Assembly (NCBI GenBank): GCA_964647785.1
Contig: CAZYJD010000007.1
Coordinates: 1 to 48,162 of the forward strand
DNA from: CAZYJD01 sp964647785
GTDB taxonomy: Bacteria > Bacteroidota > Bacteroidia > NS11-12g > UBA9320
DNA length: 48,162 nt
Direction: 5' to 3'
The position numbers and the translations under genes are program-made. Each line of letters begins with the position of its first letter. The stretch's first letter is position 1. Positions 33,682-41,841 of the stretch are shown here, in pieces. Below the pieces are notes generated by a model. That model saw only the letters and a list, made by a program, of their open reading frames with translations. It was not told the DNA's origin and did not search any database.

Positions 33682-34446
33682 TCAATCGATGAGCAGCGGT
33701 GTTTTTCCATCGGTGATGATGACCTTGCTATTGGGGGAAGAAGAAAGTTTTTCAAACGCCTCTACACTGCGGATGCGAATGATTTCATCTGTGAGGCCTT
33801 CGCTGAGTATTTTTTGGGCATCGCGGGTTCCCTTGGCTTCAATGATCTTTCGTTCTGCTTCCAGTTTTGATTGCTCCAGTACAAACTGCATGCGCATGGC
33901 ATCTTGCTCTGCTTGTAATTTTTGTTCGATGGAAGAAGAAAGTCCTGCGGGAAGCTGTATGCTCTTCATAAGTACGGCTTCAATGATGATACCTTGATGC
34001 AGTAAATTCTCCTCCATTTTCTGTTGAATTGCTTCTTCAATCTTTGCTCGCATTCCTGAGTGCATGTCTTTTGCGAAATACTGTGCACAAACATCAGCTG
34101 AGGCAGAACGGAATACATTGGCAATGATTTGCTCGAAATTTAAACCGAGACTTTGAATGATCACCGGTAGTTTCTCCTGGTCGATGCGATACAAAATGGA
34201 AATTTGAGAAGTGATGCTTAAGCCCTCTTTGCTGGGAAGATTGATGGACAATTCCAGATTTTTGGTTTGAATGGATGTGATGATAACCTTGGATGTGAAT
34301 GGGTTAAAGAACACAGGACCGGATGTTTTTACTTCCGATCCAAGGCGACCTAATTTCTGTTTAACACCCGCCTGACCAGGACGGATAACGGTGCATGAAG
34401 ACCAAGCAAATAGGGACATTAGGATGATTGAAATGCACTTTTTCAT
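33682..34446 (-). CDS. SPFH/prohibitin-family lipoprotein
   Basis: A 254-residue SPFH (band 7) protein. Its N-terminus MKKCISIILMSLFAWSSC, then TVIRPGQAGVKQKLG, reads as a lipoprotein signal with Cys18, although the tryptophan at -3 is off consensus. That would place the domain outside the cytoplasmic membrane. The SPFH domain spans about 20-190 (SILYRIDQEKLPVIIQSLG, FRSASADVCAQYFAKDMHSG). A charged helical stretch follows (QAEQDAMRMQFVLEQSKLEA) of the type that assembles prohibitin rings. Family members build membrane microdomains or protease-associated cages. It stands alone and its client is unknown. Confidence 0.85.
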   Translation of the reverse strand: MKKCISIILMSLFAWSSCTVIRPGQAGVKQKLGRLGSEVKTSGPVFFNPFTSKVIITSIQTKNLELSINLPSKEGLSITSQISILYRIDQEKLPVIIQSLGLNFEQIIANVFRSASADVCAQYFAKDMHSGMRAKIEEAIQQKMEENLLHQGIIIEAVLMKSIQLPAGLSSSIEQKLQAEQDAMRMQFVLEQSKLEAERKIIEAKGTRDAQKILSEGLTDEIIRIRSVEAFEKLSSSPNSKVIITDGKTPLLID

Positions 34447-34553
34447 AGAAGGATTTATTTAGATGAATAATAGTTATGCTATTGTTAAAGTTAGTGCAAT
34501 TATTATGCCCGAAATGTTTAAGCCGTGAACATTTTTTTGATAAATTGTCCGCG

Positions 34554-35570
34554 ATGAAAGCCAAGGGAGATGTTTGGTTGCGACTCAGTGCGCTATGGGC
34601 TTTGAATGAGACGGCGCTAGGGGGTATTTTGCACGCTTTGCATATTCCACTCACCGGATATTTGGTGGGGGGCATGGCAGTCTTGTGCATTGGCATGATG
34701 GCCTATTTGAGTAACAATCCATCGAAAGATATTCTTCAAAGTCTTAGCCTGGTGTTGTTGCTGAAAGCGGCGGTATCACCTCATTCACCACCGGCGGCTT
34801 ACCTTGCCGTAGCATTCCAGGGCGTTGTTGGTGCGTTAATTTTCCGTCTGTTCTCTTTTGGTTATGTGTCTGTATTTTTTTTTGCTGCGCTATGCATGCT
34901 TGAGTCGGCATTTCAGAAATTACTCATGCTCACCCTTGTTTACGGTTTGAAGTTCTGGGAAGCGATAGACGCTTTTGGTCTTTGGTTGTTCAAGCAGTTT
35001 TCGCTCAACCTGAATAACTCCTTCAGCTTATGGCTGATTGCCATTTACGCCATGACGTACTTGACTTGGGCAGTGCTGCTTTCGAATGTTCTTGTGAAAT
35101 TACCAGACGCAATAGCGCATAAACGCCACCAATGGCCGGCGATAAAGATTCCAAGTGACAGCCGCAGATTGAATGCGCCTTCAAAAAGTAAATTCAAACG
35201 GTGGATGCGCTATGCCATGCTGTTGGCATTTACCATGGGCATGACTTATTTTTTTCAAGCTTCAGATGAACCATTGGCGGAGGCAACTTATATCCTGTTG
35301 CGATCATTTGCAGTGATTTTACTGCTCCTGTTATTGCAACCCTTGTTCATGCGTTTGGTCAGAAATTGGAGCGAACGGAAATCACCTGCTTTTCAGCAGC
35401 AGTTGGATCAGTTGGAAGCAGAACTCAAGCGCTTGCAGAAGCTGCCTTATCCTTTGTACCAAGAATTACGAAGAAATCAAAAAGGCCTGAAGCTTTTAAA
35501 GGAGTGGATGTGGGCCTTATTTGTCTTAACAATTTATCCCCCTGAAAATGAAGATACTGATTTACAGTGA
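34554..35570 (+). CDS. Polytopic membrane protein coupled to a THEP1-like NTPase gene
   Basis: A 338-residue membrane protein I do not recognise. About seven hydrophobic segments are visible: roughly 34-51, 58-73, 83-99, 103-130, 157-180, 218-235 and 246-268. A cytosolic linker rich in Lys/Arg (190-217) and a helical C-terminal tail (285-320, LDQLEAELKRLQKLPYP) complete it. The segment SPHSPPAAYLAVAFQG (75-90) recalls loops in S-components of ECF vitamin/metal importers, a weak resemblance. The ATG at 34554 is preferred over the longer frame. It overlaps the next gene by 23 bases, so the products are made together. Confidence 0.75.
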   Translation: MKAKGDVWLRLSALWALNETALGGILHALHIPLTGYLVGGMAVLCIGMMAYLSNNPSKDILQSLSLVLLLKAAVSPHSPPAAYLAVAFQGVVGALIFRLFSFGYVSVFFFAALCMLESAFQKLLMLTLVYGLKFWEAIDAFGLWLFKQFSLNLNNSFSLWLIAIYAMTYLTWAVLLSNVLVKLPDAIAHKRHQWPAIKIPSDSRRLNAPSKSKFKRWMRYAMLLAFTMGMTYFFQASDEPLAEATYILLRSFAVILLLLLLQPLFMRLVRNWSERKSPAFQQQLDQLEAELKRLQKLPYPLYQELRRNQKGLKLLKEWMWALFVLTIYPPENEDTDLQ

Positions 35571-36048
35571 AGCGGTGCATAGCGGAAAGACCAGCAGGCT
35601 GAAAAAATGGGCGGAAGCGCATCGGTTTTCAGAGGGGTTTTTATGTCCGGATTTGGATGGCCGGCGAATGCTCATGAAGTTGCCCGAGGGTGCATTTTAT
35701 CCATACCAGATGCAAGGTCATGACATGGGCGATCGGCAAGATGTGGTGGCCGTGGGCAAATATTTTTTTAGGGCCGATGCCTTTGAATTATCGAGGCAAT
35801 GGATTTTAGCAATGAAAAACCGTTGCAAGCAATCGCTTGTGGGCGAATACTGGGTGATTGATGAAGCAGGGAAATTAGAATTAAAGAATCAGGGATTGGA
35901 ACCTGCTTTGGGTGAATTGCTTGAAGAGGCCAAAAGTAATGGTGCGGGAAATCTTATTTTGGTGGTGAGGGATTTTCTCACCCAAGATATGATCGCTAAG
36001 TACGGACTAGGTGAAGCGGAAGTAATTCAACACGCTTTTTTCGAGTGA
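35548..36048 (+). CDS. THEP1-like P-loop nucleoside triphosphatase
   Basis: A 166-residue cytosolic P-loop protein. The Walker A is a variant without the first glycine: SEAVHSGKT (7-15). GFLCPDLDGRR and LPEGAFYPYQ follow the layout of the NTPase_1/THEP1 family, and YWVIDEAGKLEL (101-112) is its Walker B with Asp-Glu and the GKxEL tail. THEP1 proteins hydrolyse NTPs slowly and their cell role is unsettled. Here the gene is wedged between a membrane-protein gene (23-base overlap) and mobA (4-base overlap), so it may energise or regulate uptake or cofactor synthesis. That link is inference. Confidence 0.8.
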   Translation: MKILIYSEAVHSGKTSRLKKWAEAHRFSEGFLCPDLDGRRMLMKLPEGAFYPYQMQGHDMGDRQDVVAVGKYFFRADAFELSRQWILAMKNRCKQSLVGEYWVIDEAGKLELKNQGLEPALGELLEEAKSNGAGNLILVVRDFLTQDMIAKYGLGEAEVIQHAFFE

Positions 36049-36647
36049 AGAAAGATGAACACATATTGGCCTGCATACTGGCGGGCGGTGCCAGCAGCCG
36101 AATGGGCGAGGATAAAGCCTGGATCAACTACCATGGCGAAGCCGAATTGTTGCGTTTAAGTGCCATGTTCAAAGCGAAAGGGCTACCCTTTGTGGTTTCT
36201 GCGCAGAAATTACCGGCGGAGGGTGCACACCTGCCCCTGCAGAAAGATTTACCTGCTTTTAGCGGACATGGTCCCCTTAGTGGCTTGCTGAGTGTTCATC
36301 ATTTCCATCCCGATAAAGATATCATCCTCATTGCTTGCGATTATCCCGGATTTGGTGAACCGCAATTGCAGCGCCTGCTGGATCATGCCCACCAACATGC
36401 GGGCACGGTCGCATTTGTAAACGATGAAGGCATTGCAGAGCCATTGCTGGCATTTTACCCCTCCACTGTGTTGGCCACAATCAACAAAGAGTTTCAGGAA
36501 AGCGGGCGCGATAGTTTGCGCAGATACCTCGAACAAATGGGTTACAGGCCTTTGAAAGCATTGGAAGGGAACAAGCTCAGATCGGTTGATCGGCTGGAAC
36601 AAAGAAGGCAGTGGGAGCATGAATACCTGAAGAGAAACAAGGCTTGA
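36045..36647 (+). CDS. mobA: Molybdenum cofactor guanylyltransferase
   Basis: Adds GMP to molybdopterin to give MGD, the cofactor form needed by the FdhF/YdeP-type enzyme encoded at 10891-13212. The 200-residue protein has the nucleotidyltransferase motif LAGGASSRMGEDK (12-24), GPLSGLLSV, and ACDYPGF where the family usually has CDMPF. It starts at a GTG (36045) whose last two bases begin the NTPase stop codon (GTGA). No other moa/moe/mob gene is in the window. Confidence 0.9.
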   Translation: MKKDEHILACILAGGASSRMGEDKAWINYHGEAELLRLSAMFKAKGLPFVVSAQKLPAEGAHLPLQKDLPAFSGHGPLSGLLSVHHFHPDKDIILIACDYPGFGEPQLQRLLDHAHQHAGTVAFVNDEGIAEPLLAFYPSTVLATINKEFQESGRDSLRRYLEQMGYRPLKALEGNKLRSVDRLEQRRQWEHEYLKRNKA

Positions 36648-36669
36648 ATCCGGACTAAAACGGATTGAA

Positions 36670-37326
36670 TCAGCTTTTGGTAAAGACGTACTGAATGATG
36701 TTGGCGCCCATTTTCAGTGCTTTTTCACGTGTTTCTTGGCTGTCGTTATAAATGCCAAAATCTTCCCAGCCATTTCCTAAATCACATTCATAGGTGTATA
36801 AACACAGCAGTCGCCCTTGATATATCAAACCAAATGCTTGTGCCGGTTTGCCATCGTGTTCGTGAATTTTGGGTAGCCCATTTGGAAACTCGTAGCGCTG
36901 ATGAAAAATGGGATGAGAGAAGGGCAGCTCAACAAAATCGAGTTCCGGAAAAACCTTTTTCATTTGTGGCCGAATGAATTTGTCCAATCCGTAATTGTCA
37001 TCGATGTGCAGAAAACCACCGGCCTCTAAATATCTTCTGAGATTGGAGGCATCCTCATCTGTAAAAACTACATTGCCGTGCCCCGTAAGATACACATAAG
37101 GGTAATTGAACAATTCACGGCTCCCCACTTCCACCACTTCATCTTGTGGGTCGATGCCGGTCCCCAAATTTGTATTGCAAAAATTAATAAGGTTCGGAAG
37201 GGCCGTTCGGTTCGCGTACCAATCTCCTCCTCCGTTGTATTTTAGCTTGGCAATTTTTACGGCGTATTGTTGTCCAAAGGATGAGAACAACAAGGCGATC
37301 AATAGCAATGGGGCGAAACGTTTCAC
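36670..37326 (-). CDS. DUF4159-family secreted protein
   Basis: A 218-residue protein with signal peptide (KRFAPLLLIALLFSSFGQQ). It then has IAKLKYNGGGDWYANRTALP, FNYPYVYLTGHGNVVFTDED, LRRYLEAGGFLHIDDNYG and FELPFSHPIFH-like segments, the usual DUF4159 pattern. The fold resembles a ThuA/glutamine-amidotransferase-like alpha-beta domain. Function unknown; often found near MoxR/VWA genes, which are not here. The start is a GTG (37326 or 37332); the longest frame to 37389 would run 53 bases into rsmE and is unlikely. Confidence 0.87.
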   Translation of the reverse strand: MKRFAPLLLIALLFSSFGQQYAVKIAKLKYNGGGDWYANRTALPNLINFCNTNLGTGIDPQDEVVEVGSRELFNYPYVYLTGHGNVVFTDEDASNLRRYLEAGGFLHIDDNYGLDKFIRPQMKKVFPELDFVELPFSHPIFHQRYEFPNGLPKIHEHDGKPAQAFGLIYQGRLLCLYTYECDLGNGWEDFGIYNDSQETREKALKMGANIIQYVFTKS

Positions 37327-37336
37327 AACCACAAAG

Positions 37337-38056
37337 TTAGTTTCTTCCTTCCAAAGACAAGAAGTGGTTTTGTGCAATGATTCCGCCAAAAAGGCCTGCT
37401 GTTTCCGTGCGCAAGCGCGCAGGTCCCAGACTCACTGCCTTAAACCCTGCCTCCAACGCCATGCCTACTTCATCTGCTGAGAAATCACCTTCCGGACCTA
37501 TGAACAAATGCATTTCTGCCGAGCCGGAATCGATGATTGAATCCATGTAGGTTCGTTGGTTGCCGCTGCACCAGGCAATGAAGCGATTTTTGCCGGATAC
37601 GCCTTTAACGGCTTGGGTGAAATCTTGTAGCTCAATGATTTGTGGCAAATGGTAGCGCCCACTTTGTTTCATGGCCGAAAGCATTTTGGAATGAAGGCGG
37701 TCGTAGCGCAAGCGGCTCTTCTCACTATGTGCACATTGAAGAAAATGAACGCTGCTAATGCCGGTTTCCGTAAGTTTTTCCAGCATCCATTCCATGCGAT
37801 CCTGATTCTTGGTGGGGGCAATGTACAAGTGGAATTCGCAGGGCAAAGGTTCTTCGGTTTGTAATTCCGATAACCGACGCAATTGCACTTCCTTCCTCGA
37901 AATGTTGGTGATTTGAGCTTTGCATGCGTTTCCTCTGCCATCGGTAAGCTGCACCACCTCACCTTCTTTCTTACGCAGCACCTGACTTAGGTGTTTCGAT
38001 TCCTGCTCATCAAGTGAGCATTGCGTATCATTTAATTCAGCACAGTAAAACAGCAT
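37337..38056 (-). CDS. rsmE: 16S rRNA (uracil-1498-N3)-methyltransferase
   Basis: A SPOUT-fold enzyme that methylates U1498 of 16S rRNA. With the ATG at 38056 it has 239 residues. It opens LFYCAELNDTQCSLDEQESK with the PUA-like domain (HLSQVLRKKEGEVVQLTDG) and ends with the knotted SAM-binding region IGPEGDFSADEV and LGPARLRTETAG. The frame is open upstream to 38140, but residues there do not match the family start. The DUF4159 gene follows within 10 bases on the same strand. Confidence 0.94.
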   Translation of the reverse strand: MLFYCAELNDTQCSLDEQESKHLSQVLRKKEGEVVQLTDGRGNACKAQITNISRKEVQLRRLSELQTEEPLPCEFHLYIAPTKNQDRMEWMLEKLTETGISSVHFLQCAHSEKSRLRYDRLHSKMLSAMKQSGRYHLPQIIELQDFTQAVKGVSGKNRFIAWCSGNQRTYMDSIIDSGSAEMHLFIGPEGDFSADEVGMALEAGFKAVSLGPARLRTETAGLFGGIIAQNHFLSLEGRN

Positions 38057-38197
38057 TTGGCGAAGATAGCGAGGATATGCGCATTGATCCTCAACGGGCA
38101 TGAACCGATTTAACTTTTTGTAAATTTCAGCCCGGGCCATTCAAGTGCAGCTCCTCATCAGTTACCAAATGCTTTTGCCTGGCAAGCTTCAAATGCC

Positions 38198-38644
38198 CTA
38201 ATAAACAACGCCAGCTCCCTGGTTATAGAAAGTGACTTTGTATCTTTTACCATGGTCATCTTTGAAACGGAGCGTCAGATGAAATACCCTTCCAATTTCC
38301 TTTTCGGGGATTCGAATGACATTTCCATTTTCTGCATGGGTGAGCCAATGTTGGTGATCAAGATCAGCGCGCGAAGCCTTTTTTCCGGGCATTCGAACAC
38401 CAGTAATCTTCAGTTTTCGGGGCCATTCTGAAAAGGTTTCTTGATTTTCAAGTTCAAAACGGATGGGGATGATCACATCTTCAGATGAACTACCGGGCAT
38501 TGCATTCACATAGGGCGAAATACGAATTTTCATCCATTGATTATCATACCAGAAAACAGCATAGCTTTCGGTTGGAGGATGGAGTTTTTTTGCGCAGGAT
38601 GAATATAAGAGCGCTAATAACAAAATGGATAGGAATCGATGCAT
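38198..38644 (-). CDS. Small lipoprotein of unknown function
   Basis: A 148-residue protein with a lipoprotein signal, MHRFLSILLLALLYSS then Cys17. The mature part is rich in beta-strand-like alternation with several aromatic residues (YAVFWYDNQWMKIRISPYVN, FHLTLRFKDDHGKRYKVTFY). I recognise no family. It stands 140 bases upstream of rsmE on the same strand. Confidence 0.7.
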   Translation of the reverse strand: MHRFLSILLLALLYSSCAKKLHPPTESYAVFWYDNQWMKIRISPYVNAMPGSSSEDVIIPIRFELENQETFSEWPRKLKITGVRMPGKKASRADLDHQHWLTHAENGNVIRIPEKEIGRVFHLTLRFKDDHGKRYKVTFYNQGAGVVY

Positions 38645-38753
38645 CTGTCTGCTGAATTGGTGGACAATTTAGTTTAAATACAACAGCTGAAATATTTTTC
38701 TTCAGGTTGTGAGGAACAAATCAAAGCTCGCTAATATTATGCAACCAATTCTT

Positions 38754-38761
38754 TACATTTG
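38754..38761 (+). promoter_or_regulatory. Putative -7 element for the sensor-like gene
   Basis: TACATTTG, an exact TAnnTTTG match, 38 bases before the ATG at 38800. A -33 TTG at standard spacing is not evident. Confidence 0.4.
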
Positions 38762-38799
38762 AAGTAATTCTTTTTGTTAGTGATAGTAATGGTATCTGT

Positions 38800-39405
38800 A
38801 TGACCTGGTACAATAAATTTAAATGGATACTTGGCATTTTATTGGTGTTTGTAATCATTGTAACCACCAATCTCATTGACCGCAGCAACTTTATTAAGGT
38901 GCGAGATTCGGTGGTGTCAATCTACGAGGATCGGCTGGTTGCCAATGAGCTGATTTATCAAATGTGCAAGGCCATTCACCAGAAAGAGTTGGCCGTGGCA
39001 AACAGTGATTCGGAGTTTTATGAAGAAAAGAATTCGGCTTTGAATTCGCATATAGAAGAGCTTTTGGCTCAGTTTTCAAAAACGGGCTTAACCAGTGATG
39101 AAAGGCGAATTTTAGCTTATCTGCGCAGCGAATTGGATAAACTTTATGCAGGTGAGGTGCAAATGCTTGCAAGCGAATTTCAATCGACTTCGGAGGTACG
39201 TCGCTTCATCTTCAATATACAGGACAAACTGGACGATTTGTCTGAGATTCAGCTGCATGAGGGCAGTCGGCAAATGTCCATCAGCCAGAAGGCGGTGGAT
39301 GCAGTGAAGCTTTTCACACAGCTCGAAATCTATGTGCTTGTTTTTCTTGCAATCCTAATTCAGGTGATTGTGATGTACAAGCCCAAGAGCGAGGAGATGG
39401 AGTGA
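38800..39405 (+). CDS. Four-helix-bundle sensor-like membrane protein without output domain
   Basis: A 201-residue protein with two membrane helices (about 8-26 and 176-195) enclosing a ~145-residue extracytoplasmic helical domain. The domain shows the pattern of chemoreceptor ligand-binding four-helix bundles: VYEDRLVANELIYQM-like first helix, a long charged second helix, and a fourth helix with QKAVDAVKLFTQLEIY. Only about six residues follow the second membrane helix, so there is no HAMP, kinase or methyl-accepting domain. It might act through a partner. Monocistronic as far as visible. Confidence 0.75.
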   Translation: MTWYNKFKWILGILLVFVIIVTTNLIDRSNFIKVRDSVVSIYEDRLVANELIYQMCKAIHQKELAVANSDSEFYEEKNSALNSHIEELLAQFSKTGLTSDERRILAYLRSELDKLYAGEVQMLASEFQSTSEVRRFIFNIQDKLDDLSEIQLHEGSRQMSISQKAVDAVKLFTQLEIYVLVFLAILIQVIVMYKPKSEEME

Positions 39406-39495
39406 TGCGATAGTAATTTCAGACAAGCGTGTATCCTGTATTCATCTGATACTTTTTCAAAATGTATACCGTTGAACTGCCGAGGTTTAATAAGT

Positions 39496-40380
39496 TCAAC
39501 CGAATTTAAAGGAGGTCATGCTCAATGAGCCGCCCACAGGCTGGTCATTGAAGAGCATGGTTTCATCATTTTTGTTTTTCAATGCCAATGTATAAATGAG
39601 AGGCAAGTAATGTTCAGGGGTGGGGATGGCCAACTGAAAGGCTTTGCCTTGTTGGTGATAATCAATGAGGCTTTGGAAGTTTTCGTTCATTACAAATGAT
39701 TTCATTTTTTCATTGGCTTCAATGGCCCAGTCATAAGCATAAGGGGCTCCTTTCAACTTGTCCCAGGCCACCATACCCAAGTTGTGTACCATGTTCCCAC
39801 TGCCCACAATCAGAACACCTTTGTCCCTAAGCGCAGCCAGTTCACAAGCCAGTTCAAAATGATAGGAAGCGGGCTTGCCATAGTCTAGGCTCATTTGAAT
39901 AACAGGCACATCGGCATTGGGATATAAATGCTTGATTACACTCCAGGCGCCATGGTCCAGTCCCCATTTATCATCAAGCCCAATCTCGGTTTTCTTTACA
40001 ATGCTTTGTGTTTCACGAGCCAGCTCAGGACTGCCCGGAGCAGGATACTTGACATTGAATAACGCCTGCGGAAAGCCGCCAAAATCATGAATGGTACGGG
40101 GTTGATCCATGGCTGTTACGTAGGTGCCTTTGGTTTCCCAATGGGCCGAAATACATAAAATAGCTTTAGGCTTTTGTAGCTCTTTTCCAATGGTTCGGAA
40201 ACCAGTTACGAATTCATTTTCTTCAATGGCATTCATGGGACTTCCATGCCCTAGAAATAAGACCGGCATGCGTTCGGTATTGCCAAGTGCGCGGCTCAGT
40301 TTATTCAATGCTTGTACTTCCATGCTTTTTGAAATGAGTGGCAGGATGGCCATACTCCTAATAAAATCAAGGCGCTTCAT
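39496..40380 (-). CDS. Extradiol dioxygenase, YgiD (4,5-DOPA dioxygenase) family
   Basis: A 294-residue member of the class III LigB-type extradiol dioxygenases. Metal-ligand and active-site histidines sit in LFLGHGSPMNAI, CISAHWETKG, TIHDFGGFP and LDHGAWSV; GSGNMVHNLG follows. E. coli YgiD opens the ring of L-DOPA, but the natural substrate is unclear. It has an extra ~37 residues at the N-terminus (MKRLDFIRSMAILPLISKSM), which looks like a weak signal or leftover Tat-type leader lacking the twin arginine. Bacteroidota relatives share this extension, from memory. Promoter at 40400-40407. Confidence 0.9.
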   Translation of the reverse strand: MKRLDFIRSMAILPLISKSMEVQALNKLSRALGNTERMPVLFLGHGSPMNAIEENEFVTGFRTIGKELQKPKAILCISAHWETKGTYVTAMDQPRTIHDFGGFPQALFNVKYPAPGSPELARETQSIVKKTEIGLDDKWGLDHGAWSVIKHLYPNADVPVIQMSLDYGKPASYHFELACELAALRDKGVLIVGSGNMVHNLGMVAWDKLKGAPYAYDWAIEANEKMKSFVMNENFQSLIDYHQQGKAFQLAIPTPEHYLPLIYTLALKNKNDETMLFNDQPVGGSLSMTSFKFG

Positions 40381-40399
40381 TGGTTGTGAAATGAATATT

Positions 40400-40407
40400 C
40401 AAACGTA
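40400..40407 (-). promoter_or_regulatory. Putative promoter of the dioxygenase gene
   Basis: Minus-strand TACGTTTG, an exact TAnnTTTG match, 20 bases ahead of the start codon at 40380. A TTG lies 22 bases further upstream (40430-40432 on the plus strand as CAA). Confidence 0.5.
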
Positions 40408-40579
40408 GCTTCCAAATTTCAGATGAACACAACTACCCATATAAATTAACTTGAAAATATAATCGCTGTTCGAATGAGCTTTTGCATGGGCACCAGCTAA
40501 TGTCTTCAAGGCAATGCATCCTTTTATAAGTTGTTGATGCATTCTACAATCATTGGAGCGCTCAACGCAACAATCATAT

Positions 40580-40587
40580 TATCTTTA
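40580..40587 (+). promoter_or_regulatory. Putative -7 element of the orphan gene at 40592
   Basis: TATCTTTA differs from TAnnTTTG only in the last base and ends four bases before the ATG, implying a leaderless message. A TTG at 40554-40556 lies 23 bases upstream. Confidence 0.38.
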
Positions 40588-40591
40588 ACCG

Positions 40592-41152
40592 ATGGAATTT
40601 CTAAATACTGTTATGTCTTGTGGCGAGGATCATTTTTTTGGCAGAACCACCGATCCTGAGATGTTCATTCATTGCATAGGCACCCATGTGTTTCGGTTCA
40701 AGGAACACGTATTGATGGATGCTGACCAGACCAGATCACTTGTAGATGAGCAGGTGAATCGCGAAGAAATGGAAGAGGGCTACATTCCCTGGTACAGTGC
40801 GCTGGATGATGCCCAAGCTATTTTTGAGTGGCTGGAGGATGGTTTGTTTTGCTCGACGGAGTTTTACCATCTGGAGTTTAAAGACGGTGGCTATGTTGAG
40901 TTTCTAACCGGAGAATTTCATTTCGTGGCTCCTCCCGGATATTCGGCCAAAGATGCTGCCATTAAAATTCTTGAAAGCTACGGCTACAATGGGGCGGAGG
41001 AAATTTGGCGATTGATGCGCTTTAACGATGGACTCATGGTAAGTTTGTCATCCGACTTGTTTTTGCGTTCGCTGTCTGAAGTTCAAGGGACAATCGATCA
41101 CATGATTGCAGAGGACACGGTGCGTAAAGAGAACCGTGAAATGGATGAATAA
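40592..41152 (+). CDS. Acidic cytoplasmic orphan protein
   Basis: A 186-residue protein with no signal or membrane segment. It is acidic and has IPWYSALDDAQAIFEWLEDG and FVAPPGYSAKDAAIKILESY in the middle. I recognise no family. It stands alone between the dioxygenase gene and the frameshifted lipoprotein gene. A leaderless-type promoter precedes it and codon usage looks like that of neighbours, which supports a real gene. Confidence 0.7.
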   Translation: MEFLNTVMSCGEDHFFGRTTDPEMFIHCIGTHVFRFKEHVLMDADQTRSLVDEQVNREEMEEGYIPWYSALDDAQAIFEWLEDGLFCSTEFYHLEFKDGGYVEFLTGEFHFVAPPGYSAKDAAIKILESYGYNGAEEIWRLMRFNDGLMVSLSSDLFLRSLSEVQGTIDHMIAEDTVRKENREMDE

Positions 41153-41206
41153 AACCCCATATGAATAATGTACGTGTAAGCGGCGATGGATGCTGATAAC
41201 CCTACC

Positions 41207-41772
41207 TTACTGCGCCCTCAGCGAGTCTAGTGTTTGATTCAAATCCATTTTTAATGACTGAATTAAACGGGCTCTGACATGCTTGCTTGATTGAACGAAG
41301 CTATCGAGTGCAAGCACCTCAATGATTTCTTCATTGGTTAACCCTCGATCAATCCCTTTGGATAGCAAATCGTTTCTGCCATTGATTGTTTGCCACCAAA
41401 TTTTTCGAGATTTAGAAATGATTAACTGCATACGATTCTGTTTCCAATTCTCACAACCGATGGTTTCAGCCAAATCAAACGATGCATCCATTGATTTTGT
41501 GCTGATTTGAATGACATGTTTTCTATTCAAATCTTTATTGGTTGAGAAGTTTTTGATTTCTTGGTAGGTGTAATTATTGAGATCACCACCTTCAAATTTG
41601 ATCTCACAGAGCCCAATTTTAGAATTTGAAAGTCAGTTGAATCCATAAGTTGCTCTAGGGATGCCAAATCGCTGACGATTCCTTGCTCATCACACTTTTT
41701 ATGAACCAACAAAGAGCAGGAGCCTAGAAAAAGTGCAATGCCGAAATGCAATAAGAATGAAAGGATCTTCAA
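41207..41772 (-). pseudogene. Frameshifted lipoprotein gene of unknown function
   Basis: Two open frames look like one broken gene. The first (41772 down to 41527) begins MKILSFLLHFGIALFLGSCS, a lipoprotein signal with Cys19, but its last ~30 residues read like out-of-frame sequence. The other frame, after an in-frame stop near 41634, reads SKIGLCEIKFEGGDLNNYTY and joins without a stop to the second frame (from TTG 41530; NRKHVIQISTKSMDASFDLA). Total length 566 is 2 modulo 3. One extra T in the run at 41623-41628 would restore a ~188-residue protein. It could be a true mutation, a phase-variable site or a sequencing error. Confidence 0.68.
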
Positions 41773-41841
41773 TTTAGGCGACTATAGCTTTCAATATAAA
41801 CGTCTGCGTCAATCCAATCTTGCTGAACTCGAGAATAAGAT

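Noticed and set aside
39429..39500. Possible terminators between the sensor-like gene and the dioxygenase gene
   Set aside because: GTATC/GATAC gives only a five-base stem, and GTTGAAC/GTTCAAC (39471-39477, 39494-39500) has a long spacer, no T-tract and runs into the dioxygenase stop codon.
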